From Lipingzhangella_A rawalii (lineage in GTDB: Bacteria > Actinomycetota > Actinomycetes > Streptosporangiales > Streptosporangiaceae): DNA of 11,895 bases. How positions within the stretch are numbered: position 1 is the first letter of the stretch; every line of letters starts with the position of its first letter. Positions 6,415 through 11,895 of this stretch are shown one piece after another. Both the position numbers and the translations under genes were made by a program. The notes beneath the pieces were generated by a model. It ran no database searches. It was not told the DNA's origin and saw only the letters and a program-made list of their open reading frames with translations. Location: positions 1-11,895 of the forward strand of contig NZ_JAVLVT010000021.1 of NCBI RefSeq assembly GCF_031628175.1. Direction: 5' to 3'.

Positions 6415-7677
6415 TCAGCCGAGCGGCCGGAGTACCTCATGGCCGACGAACGGGCGCAGGGCCTCTGGAACGACGACCGAGCCGTCGGCCTGTTGGTGGT
6501 TTTCCAGGAGGGCGACGATCCACCGTGTGGTCGCGAGGGTGCCGTTCAGCGTCGCGGCGAAGCGAGGCTTGCCCTCGTCATCGCGATAGCGGACGTTCAG
6601 GCGCCGGGCCTGGAAGTCGGTGCAGTTGGAGGTGGAGGTGACCTCCCGATACTGGCCCTGGGTCGGGATCCAGGCCTCGCAGTCGTATTTGCGGGCCGCG
6701 CTGGTGCCCAGATCCGCCGCGGGGATATCCACAACCCGGTAGGGCAACTCCAGCTTGTCCAACATCGACCGCTCCCAGGACAGCAGGCGCAGGTGTTCCT
6801 CGTGCGCCTGGTCCGGGTGGGTGTAGACGAACATCTCCACCTTGTTGAACTGGTGGACGCGGATGATCCCACGCGTGTCCCGGCCGTAGGACCCGGCCTC
6901 CCGCCGGAAACAGGAGGACCAGCCGATGTAGCGGTGCGGTAGGGCCTGTGCGCTGAGGATCTCTCCGGAGTGGTATCCCGCCAGGGGAACCTCCGAGGTT
7001 CCGACCAGGTAGAGGTCGTCATCGGCGAGGTGGTACACTTCGGCGGAGTGCTCCCCCAGGAAACCGGTTCCGTCCATGATCTCGGGCTTCACCAGTACCG
7101 GGGGGATCATCGGGGTGAAGCCGGAGGCGAGGGCCTGCTGCATGGCGAGGTTCAACAGCCCCAGTTCCAGCTGGGCCCCGACCCCGGTGAGGAAGTAGAA
7201 GCGCGCGCCGGAGACCTTGGCGCCCCGATCCGTGTCGATAGCCCCCAGGAGCTCCCCGAGTTCCAGGTGGTCGCGGGGGGTGAAGTCGAGCTCTCGGGGC
7301 GTTCCGTGGTGCTCCAGGACGACCACGTCGTCCACACCGCCCTCGGGGGCGCCGTCCTCAACGAGGTTGGGGATCGTGGTCACGAGCTGCTCCACCTCGC
7401 TGCCGAGGCGTTCCGCCCGGGCTTCGGCCTCTTTGACCTCGGCCGACAGTGACTTCGCGCGGGCCAGAAGCTGGTCGCGTTCCGCACCTGTTGCGGCGGA
7501 CACCGACTTCCCGACACTCTTCTGTTCGGCACGCAGCGACTCGAACTGGTTCAACGCCGCGCGTCGCTCTGCGTCCAGTTCCAGTAGCCGGTCCACCACG
7601 GACACGTCCTCCCCGCGGGCCCGCTGCGATTCGCGCAGGCGGTCCGGGGCTTCTCTCAACGCACGCAGGTCAATCAC
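6415..7677 (-). CDS. serS: Seryl-tRNA synthetase
   Basis: A 420-residue cytosolic class II synthetase of normal length, charging tRNA-Ser (and tRNA-Sec where present) with serine. The N-terminal long alpha-helical hairpin (about 27-100, Glu/Arg/Ala-rich) is the tRNA-binding coiled coil. The catalytic core shows the serine site TSEVPL (227-232), motif 2 SSCFRREAGSYGRDTRGI (254-271), the REVTSTSNC segment (344-352), and motif 3 NGTLATTRWIVALLEN (378-393, Arg385). The start is GTG at 7677, giving MIDLRALRE, the standard N-terminus. The upstream 270 bp contain several hairpins that may form part of its leader. No T-box sequence was seen. Confidence 0.97.
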   Translation of the reverse strand: MIDLRALREAPDRLRESQRARGEDVSVVDRLLELDAERRAALNQFESLRAEQKSVGKSVSAATGAERDQLLARAKSLSAEVKEAEARAERLGSEVEQLVTTIPNLVEDGAPEGGVDDVVVLEHHGTPRELDFTPRDHLELGELLGAIDTDRGAKVSGARFYFLTGVGAQLELGLLNLAMQQALASGFTPMIPPVLVKPEIMDGTGFLGEHSAEVYHLADDDLYLVGTSEVPLAGYHSGEILSAQALPHRYIGWSSCFRREAGSYGRDTRGIIRVHQFNKVEMFVYTHPDQAHEEHLRLLSWERSMLDKLELPYRVVDIPAADLGTSAARKYDCEAWIPTQGQYREVTSTSNCTDFQARRLNVRYRDDEGKPRFAATLNGTLATTRWIVALLENHQQADGSVVVPEALRPFVGHEVLRPLG

Positions 7678-7745
7678 GTGTGCAGGTTACCGGGAACAGT
7701 CGTGGTGTCACACCTCGGATTCGTGGACTGGTCCCGGGTATGCCG

Positions 7746-7765
7746 CGGCCGGTTCACACCGGCCG
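7746..7765. repeat. Perfect 8-bp-stem hairpin upstream of serS
   Basis: CGGCCGGT and ACCGGCCG flank a TCAC tetraloop. It is located about 70 nt upstream of the serS start, so it is in the leader if transcription begins farther out. Confidence 0.6.
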
Positions 7766-7846
7766 AACCCCTGCCTGCGGAGAATTCCCCGAATTTTCGC
7801 CGCCATGTCGCGTCATAACCGGCCGGGGGCTCCGTCCTGGGAGTGA

Positions 7847-7877
7847 GGCCGGGTCCGAGGAGGGGGCGGACCCGGCC
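7847..7877. repeat. Perfect 11-bp-stem hairpin
   Basis: GGCCGGGTCCG (7847-7857) pairs with CGGACCCGGCC (7867-7877) around a 9-nt purine loop. It is immediately followed by a second hairpin at 7881. No downstream T-run is present. Confidence 0.7.
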
Positions 7878-7880
7878 CGC

Positions 7881-7915
7881 GCGGGGGTCACGGCGTCGCC
7901 GGCCGTGACCCCCGC
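7881..7915. repeat. Perfect 14-bp-stem hairpin
   Basis: GCGGGGGTCACGGC (7881-7894) pairs with GCCGTGACCCCCGC (7902-7915) around a 7-nt loop. It ends 35 nt before the start of the small plus-strand gene. The tandem arrangement with the 7847-7877 hairpin suggests a terminator pair or a structured leader. Confidence 0.7.
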
Positions 7916-7949
7916 CGCGTGAACACCACGAACGACCAGGGGAGTCCGG

Positions 7950-8216
7950 ATGTTCAACGAGCGGGGACGGGCGGGAGCCGCGACGGCCACCCGGACAGCA
8001 CCGCAACGGGGATCGGCGGTGACGGTGTACAGCGCGGGCGTTTCCGCCCCGGGGGCGCGGGGACGGAAGCCCCTGGGTACCATGTCCCGCCCGGAACTGG
8101 TGGCGGTTCTGGACCAGGTCCGCGAACTCGAGGACGGGCCCCTCGAACTCGCGCTACGTCGCGAACTGGTGCGTCTGGACCGGGAACAGTGGATGTTCGA
8201 GGAACACACCTCCTGA
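7950..8216 (+). CDS. Hypothetical small protein
   Basis: An 88-residue protein that I do not recognise. AGGGGAG (7938-7944) lies 5 nt before the ATG, a good actinomycete ribosome binding site. The N-terminal 44 residues are Ala/Gly/Arg-rich and probably disordered. The C-terminal part, from MSRPELVAVLDQVRELEDGP to LDREQWMFEE, is a charged amphipathic helical segment with Leu/Val spacing suited to pairing. An internal ATG at 8082 could give a 44-residue form. No cysteines, signal peptide or membrane segment are present. It stands alone, diverging from serS. Confidence 0.6.
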   Translation: MFNERGRAGAATATRTAPQRGSAVTVYSAGVSAPGARGRKPLGTMSRPELVAVLDQVRELEDGPLELALRRELVRLDREQWMFEEHTS

Positions 8217-8298
8217 CCGAGGGCGATCCCAGCCGGTGGAGCGGTGGGGAGAAGGGGGTGTGCCACGTCGGCCTGGGCGGTCCGCACGCGTACTTGTT

Positions 8299-8314
8299 TT
8301 GAAGTTAACTTCAA
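8299..8314. promoter_or_regulatory. Perfect 16-bp palindrome, probable repressor operator
   Basis: TTGAAGTTAACTTCAA is a perfect palindrome, strikingly A/T-rich for this genome. It is placed about 70 bp upstream of the decayed exporter. TetR and MarR repressors controlling drug exporters commonly use palindromes of this kind. No regulator gene is adjacent, so it may be an orphan operator left with the dead gene, or a site for a regulator encoded elsewhere. Confidence 0.6.
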
Positions 8315-8381
8315 GTTTTGGTCTCGTCGGGCAACGCCCGGACGGTCGACCGGCTGTCGCTCCCAACGTGATTGGCACCCC

Positions 8382-9479
8382 GTGACCGCACCCGCCCCAC
8401 CTCGTGCAACCTGGCGGCAGTGGCTTGGCCTGGCGGTTCTGACCCTGCCAATGATGATGCTCGCCACGGACATCACCTCCCTGTTCCCGGCGATGCCCGC
8501 ACTCTCCGGCGACCTCAGGCCCAGCAGCTCCCAGTTCCTGTGGGTGCTGCACATTTACGGCTTCCTGAACACGGGCTTTCTCATCACCATGGGGCGGCTC
8601 GGGGACCGCATCGGGTGACGCCGGCTGCTGGCGATCGGAGTCAGCCTGTTCGGTCTCGCCTCATTCGTGGCGGCCTTCTCCCCCAACCCCGAGACACTCA
8701 TCGTGATGCGTGGACTCTTGGGTGCGGCCGGGGCCACCCTCATGCCCGCGTCGTACGCGATCATGCGCACCACGTTCCGGGACCGCAAGCAGCTCACGGT
8801 GGCGATCGCGGTGCAGATGAGCGCATTCACCGCCGGGATGGCGCTGGGAACCCCCATGGCTGGACTCCTGCTGGAGTTCTTCTGGTGGGGTGCGGTGTTC
8901 CTCGTCAATGTTCCCGTGGCCGCGCTGACCCTGACGATGGCACCGCTGCTGCCGGAGCCCCGCGACGAGACCGCGCGGCCGTTGGATCTGTGGAGTGTGG
9001 CGCTGTCCCTGGGCGGGATCATCGCGGTGATCTTCGGCCTCTAGGAGTTCGTGGAGCACGGGCCAGAACCTGCCTACCTGACCAGCCTGCTCGGCGGCGC
9101 CGCGGACCTGCCCGATCCGGCCGGAGCGCAGCTGCGGGAGGCGGCACACCTCGCATTCGGCTCCAGCCTGGAGACCGTAGTACCTCCTCAGCGCCGTTCT
9201 GGGCCTCGGGGTGGCGATCATGGCCGTGTGGGCGCTGCGGACACCACCAGCCCCGAGGACGCCCACGAGGAGCAACGGCATGCGGCCGCCGTCCCCCGCA
9301 CCCCGGCCGACTCCGTGGTGCCCGAGGTATCCCCGGCCGGGCATGCGTCCACGGCAGGGCCTCCGAGTGCGGAGCCGGTCGGTGGGCCGCGGCCGGGTGT
9401 GGCCCAGCCGGCCCCGAACCCTCGGCTGTCGGCGACCGCCCGGACCGTGACCAGGAGTAGAACCCACCCCGAGGGGTGA
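8382..9479 (+). pseudogene. Decayed DHA2/EmrB-type MFS multidrug exporter
   Basis: The translation from GTG 8382 matches the start of 14-helix DHA2 exporters, including motif A GRLGDRIG. It then meets TGA (8616-8618) and continues in the same frame as RRLLAIGVSLFGLASF. Helices 3-6 follow, including the antiporter-like segment MSAFTAGMALGTPMAGLLLE, then TAG (9042-9044) before EFVEHGPEPAYLTSLLGGAA. Near 9110 the sequence jumps to LPDPAGAQLREAAHLAFGSS, which in intact relatives lies just before the last helix, so roughly helices 7-13 are missing. At about 9179 an extra base shifts the frame into YLLSAVLGLGVAIMAVWALR (last helix). About 60 bp later a missing base restores the original frame, which runs through a hydrophilic tail to the TGA at 9477-9479. 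The protein cannot be functional. Confidence 0.88.
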
Positions 9480-9711
9480 CGACCCCGCGCCGTCGCCCCT
9501 CATCGGGTTTCGGACTGGTGCCGGACCCGCCGCAGGCCCGAAACTGTCCGGGGGTGCCACTATCGTCACTGTCCGGCGATGCTGCAATGCCAGCGGCCCG
9601 GGGATAACGGTCAGGGGTGCACCATGCCCCACACGACCTGTTCCGGCACCGTCGCCGGAACGTCAACCAGCGAGATTCCAGTCCAGAAACCGACACCACC
9701 GAGGAGGCCGC
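9480..9711. other. Intergenic region before the mini-protein gene
   Basis: No recognisable gene is present. Frames starting with ATG 9579 and ATG 9624 lack good ribosome binding sites and run out of frame through the mini-protein gene. The promoter of the mini-protein should lie here; no confident hexamers were identified. Confidence 0.4.
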
Positions 9712-9825
9712 ATGGCCAGTCCGCCTTTCGGAAGTGTCGCGGCATACTGCTTCGACTGCCGCCGGTTCTTCGACGACAACAGTCCCGCGGCCTGCCGCGA
9801 GCACGCCGGGCATCGCACCACCTGA
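9712..9825 (+). CDS. 37-residue Cys/His-rich mini-protein
   Basis: A short gene with a full-strength ribosome binding site, GAGGAGG (9701-9707), 4 nt before the ATG. The product carries YCFDCRRFFDDN and ACREHAGHRTT, i.e. Cys13-x2-Cys16, then Cys28-x2-His31-x2-His34. This is a plausible single zinc-binding site. Its codons are strongly G/C-ending in this frame only. No known family is recognised. It stands alone on the plus strand, converging on pheA, and a hairpin at 9839-9871 follows 13 nt after the stop. Function unknown; small zinc-finger-like regulators or metal-binding peptides are possibilities. Confidence 0.6.
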   Translation: MASPPFGSVAAYCFDCRRFFDDNSPAACREHAGHRTT

Positions 9826-9838
9826 CCCCACGACACAG

Positions 9839-9871
9839 CAGGGGCGCGCTGAGCGGGATCCCCGGCCCCTG
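9839..9871. terminator. Hairpin downstream of the mini-protein gene
   Basis: CAGGGGC (9839-9845) pairs with GCCCCTG (9865-9871), with an inner CGGG/CCCG stem between. It lies 13 nt after the mini-protein stop and about 90 nt beyond the pheA stop on the other strand, fitting a terminator for the mini-protein transcript. Confidence 0.55.
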
Positions 9872-9948
9872 CCGTAGATCGGTCGGTGCATCCGGCCGGT
9901 ACCCACCCAGCCGCCGTGCCGCCACCGTGTGGTCACCCGGAGGGGTCC

Positions 9949-9987
9949 GATCCGCGGCGGGTCAGCTGACCCCGCCGGCGCGGATCC
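9949..9987. terminator. Palindrome spanning the pheA stop codon
   Basis: The perfect palindrome GGGTCAGCTGACCC (9959-9972) is extended, with small bulges, by pairing around GATCCGC/GCGGATC at the outer edges. It covers the stop and last codons of pheA. The stem could act as a terminator or 3' stabiliser for pheA mRNA. Function is inferred only. Confidence 0.45.
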
Positions 9988-10909
9988 GCTCCAACCACTC
10001 CTGTGCCCGGTGAAAGTCGGTGTCGGTGGCGGTGCGGCGCGGCAGGAGCGTGGGAATCTCGACACTGGCGTCCCCCCGCGGATAGCTGCCGAGGAAGCGG
10101 ACATCCCGGCAGCTGCGCCGGATGCCCATCAGGGCCTCCCCGAGCCGCGACTCGACCACGTGTCCCTCCGCGTCGATAACGAAGCAGTAGTTGCCCAGGC
10201 GGTCGCCGGTGGGACGGGACTCCAGACGTGTCAGGTTCACGTCCCGCACGGAGAACTGGTTCAGCAGCTCGGCCAGTGCCCCCGGGTGGTCGTCGGCCAG
10301 GAATGCGGCCAAGGAGGTTCGGTCATGGCCGGTCGGCTCGGGCAGTGGCCCCGGTGGTGAGAGGAGAACAAACCTGGTGGCTGCCGCACTCCGGTCCCCG
10401 ATATCGGTGGCCAGCTCCCGCAGGCCATACCGTTCCCCCGCGATCGGTGCACTGATGGCCGCGTCGTACCCCGATCCGGGCTCGGCCACGATCTGGGCCG
10501 CGGCTGCGGTGGATGCCGCCGGAAGCGTCTGCGCCTGGGGCAGGGTGCGCCCCAGCCAGCCGCGACACTGCGCCTGGGCGTGCGGATGTGTCACGACGTG
10601 TTTCACGTCGGCCAGGTGCGTCCCCTCCCGAGCGACCAGACTGAACCGGACGTCCAGTGTCACCTCCCCGGTGATCAGCAGCGGGTCGCCGTTCAGGAGT
10701 TCGGCGGTGGTGGCGGTGACTCCGCCCTCCACCGAGTTCTCCAGCGGCACGACGCCCACTGCGGCGGCGCCGCTGCGTACGGCCTCGAAGACCGCCTCCA
10801 CCCCGTCACACGCGAGCCGCTGCTCCGAGGTCAGATCGGGGCGCAGCACGTACAGGGCAGCGTCGGTAAAGGTGCCCTCGGGGCCGAGGAAGGCGGCGGG
10901 ACTGGACAT
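9962..10909 (-). CDS. pheA: Prephenate dehydratase
   Basis: A 315-residue monofunctional enzyme that decarboxylates and dehydrates prephenate to phenylpyruvate in phenylalanine synthesis. The catalytic domain (1-185) shows FLGPEGTFT (7-15), VPLENSVEGGV (54-64), a TH-type segment followed by STAAAA (133-138), and the hallmark ATRF with Thr178-Arg179-Phe180. A C-terminal ACT domain (about 198-275) binds Phe for feedback inhibition, with the motifs GALA (210-213) and ESRP (230-233). A 40-residue tail follows. No chorismate mutase domain is fused. The ATG start gives the typical N-terminus directly before the first beta strand; the upstream ribosome binding site is weak. It lies 59 bp downstream of the DUF4446 gene on the same strand, so the two may share a transcript. 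Confidence 0.96.
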   Translation of the reverse strand: MSSPAAFLGPEGTFTDAALYVLRPDLTSEQRLACDGVEAVFEAVRSGAAAVGVVPLENSVEGGVTATTAELLNGDPLLITGEVTLDVRFSLVAREGTHLADVKHVVTHPHAQAQCRGWLGRTLPQAQTLPAASTAAAAQIVAEPGSGYDAAISAPIAGERYGLRELATDIGDRSAAATRFVLLSPPGPLPEPTGHDRTSLAAFLADDHPGALAELLNQFSVRDVNLTRLESRPTGDRLGNYCFVIDAEGHVVESRLGEALMGIRRSCRDVRFLGSYPRGDASVEIPTLLPRRTATDTDFHRAQEWLERIRAGGVS

Positions 10910-10968
10910 ACCCCGCAGGATAGTCGGAGGTCACCGCCTCGCGTGTTGCACTTGTCCGCGATGGTGAG

Positions 10969-11520
10969 TCAGGAGTTGCGGGAGGGGCGCCCGGAGCTGC
11001 CACTGATCTGGACCGTGATTTCCGGGGCGTCGCCGAGCTCCTCCGCGTCGCTGTCCGTGGGGGTGTCGGTTCCCGGTGGGGTGGTGGGTGACTCGGCGAC
11101 CCCGGGCGGGGGCCGGTGGCCCAGTCCCTGACCGAGCCGCGCCTGGCGCACGGCGCGGTACTCCTCGGGTGACAGCTGCTCCTCTCCCTGGCCGTTGGCC
11201 ACCACCTTGGCGTAGGTACGGGTCTCGCTGCGCCCGTTGATCGAGGTGAGGACGAATCCATCCCCGTTGGCGTTCAACAGTGCCATGGAGAAGGAGCGAG
11301 CACCCGACATCTCCGCCAGGGCGTTGTAGCGAACCAGGGCCACGTCGCGGATCGCGTGGATGTCCACACCTCCGGAGTCGGGAAGCAGCCGTTGCATCAT
11401 GGCCCGACTGTCCTCGGTAGCGCGCTGGACTCGGAGGAACGCGAGACCACCGAGAACCAGACCGCCCAGTCCGAGCAGTAGTGCGAATACGGGTAGTGCG
11501 TTCAGTGTCGTCGTCAGCAC
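10969..11520 (-). CDS. DUF4446 family membrane-anchored protein
   Basis: A 183-residue protein if begun at GTG 11520. One N-terminal transmembrane helix (LPVFALLLGLGGLVLGGLAF) is followed by a short helical region. The DUF4446 core comes next: VALVRYNALAEMSGARSFSM, LLNANGDGFVLTSINGRSET and the EQLSPEEYRAVRQA segment. A disordered Pro/Thr/Ser-rich acidic tail ends it. The family function is unknown; it is common in Gram-positives and often near housekeeping loci. The open frame extends to GTG 11631, but the extra 37 residues are polar and not family-like. No ribosome binding site precedes 11520, so a leaderless transcript is possible (TACTCT lies 6 nt upstream on the minus strand). The start is therefore uncertain; the family assignment is solid. 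Confidence 0.8.
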   Translation of the reverse strand: MLTTTLNALPVFALLLGLGGLVLGGLAFLRVQRATEDSRAMMQRLLPDSGGVDIHAIRDVALVRYNALAEMSGARSFSMALLNANGDGFVLTSINGRSETRTYAKVVANGQGEEQLSPEEYRAVRQARLGQGLGHRPPPGVAESPTTPPGTDTPTDSDAEELGDAPEITVQISGSSGRPSRNS

Positions 11521-11895
11521 ACTGCGAGAGTAGTAGCTGCGGTCCGGTTTCGTGTGGATGCTTCGCGTGATTCGCGGTGTCGACTCCCGTTCCGGCCCCG
11601 GCCGGTCGAAGTCCGGGGCGGAACGGGACACACCCCCAGCACCGGGCTCCTCTGCCCGGTGGCCTGTGGCGTGTGGGGGAGAGCACGGCGCCCCGGCGTG
11701 GATGTGCCCTCGGCGGCATGCGGACCATCCTGGCCCTCCACCGCTCGCGGGGAGGGGCGAGGGTGCGGTTTTCGTCGGTCCGTGTGCGTCGTGTTGGCCG
11801 CCGGCGGCGTCGCGCCCTGGGGGCGCTCCCCCGCACGACGGCCAGCGGGGTGTGGGGGCGGTGGCCGTGGGGGCGGCGTGGTCCTCGGCGCGACG
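11521..11895. other. Upstream region of the DUF4446 gene and repeat-bearing end
   Basis: No convincing gene is present. The region should hold the promoter for the minus-strand DUF4446-pheA genes and contains the inverted copy of the 59-bp element. Open frames on the minus strand here are Arg/Pro-rich translations of the repeat. Confidence 0.5.
11790..11848 (-). repeat. 59-bp interspersed repeat, right (inverted) copy
   Basis: This is the exact reverse complement of 172-230. Beyond both ends the flanks diverge, though the C-rich stretch outside the ccgctggcc end is similar in composition in the two copies. It carries the same compound hairpin and 12-bp palindrome. The copy is about 270 bp upstream of the DUF4446 start. 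Confidence 0.85.

Larger units (their letters stand above)
7678..7949. other. Divergent intergenic region serS / hypothetical gene
   Basis: No gene was found. The interval contains three strong hairpins (7746-7765, 7847-7877, 7881-7915), listed separately, and should carry the promoter of serS (minus) and that of the small gene at 7950 (plus). Confidence 0.6.

Noticed and set aside
7678..7949. T-box riboswitch controlling serS
   Set aside because: No conserved T-box antiterminator sequence was found on the minus strand, and serS T-boxes are not typical of actinobacteria.
8616..8618. In-frame TGA as a possible selenocysteine codon
   Set aside because: It falls in MFS motif A (GRLGDRIG-x-RR), where the family has an ordinary residue and no redox role. 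A second stop, a deletion and frameshifts in the same gene show plain decay, and no SECIS-like evidence was identified.
172..11848. Terminal inverted repeats of a single composite transposon
   Set aside because: No transposase, integrase or target duplication is seen. The interval contains core genes (serS, pheA), and the left side shows signs of further repeat copies outside, which favours a dispersed element.
1..11895. CRISPR array, tRNA or rRNA genes, prophage or toxin-antitoxin pair
   Set aside because: No regularly spaced repeats, tRNA-like cloverleaf, rRNA sequence, phage structural genes or toxin-antitoxin motif pair were seen by eye on either strand.

Overview
The window comes from a high-GC actinomycete, most likely Nocardiopsaceae (Nocardiopsis-like) or a close relative. 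This rests on the strongly G/C-ending codons, the frequent GTG starts, a mycothiol-dependent (MDMPI/DinB-type) enzyme, a DUF4446 protein, and a serS/pheA neighbourhood of the kind seen in Streptomyces and relatives. The taxonomic call is an inference; no 16S or other marker is present.

Layout, left to right. Positions 1-398 are repeat-rich and non-coding. They hold a 59-bp element (172-230) that recurs perfectly in inverted orientation at the far end of the window (11790-11848). A mycothiol-dependent maleylpyruvate isomerase-family protein follows (399-1211), then about 750 bp without a convincing gene. That gap ends in a 28-bp palindromic operator (1878-1905) in front of a two-gene unit: an MFS exporter (1961-3187) and an ArsR/SmtB repressor (3197-3553). 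The repressor's His/Asp pattern matches the nickel/cobalt sensor KmtR. Next come an HTD2/MaoC-type acyl-CoA hydratase (3735-4661) and a HAD-IA phosphatase (4907-5590). The HAD gene converges, across a hairpin, on a copZ-like copper chaperone (5647-5853, minus). A CsoR-type operator lies upstream of copZ, in the divergent space shared with a CDGSH iron-sulfur protein (6010-6261, plus). A near-ideal 19-bp-stem bidirectional terminator separates that gene from serS (6415-7677, minus).

Right half. Between serS and pheA lies a looser region with three strong hairpins, a small hypothetical gene (7950-8216) and a perfect 16-bp palindrome. It also holds a decayed DHA2/EmrB-type drug exporter (8382-9479), which carries two in-frame stops, a large in-frame internal deletion and two compensating frameshifts. 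A 37-residue Cys/His-rich mini-protein gene (9712-9825) with an excellent ribosome binding site follows. pheA (prephenate dehydratase, 9962-10909, minus) and a membrane-anchored DUF4446 protein (minus) close the coding part. The right end carries the inverted copy of the 59-bp repeat.

How it works together: the two metal modules (KmtR-like repressor plus MFS; CsoR-box copZ plus CDGSH protein) suggest local management of Ni/Co and Cu stress. serS and pheA are housekeeping. No large novel defence or biosynthetic system is evident. The points most worth checking are the metal-sensor/MFS pair and its operator, the flanking interspersed repeat, the stepwise-decayed exporter and the unlisted mini-protein.
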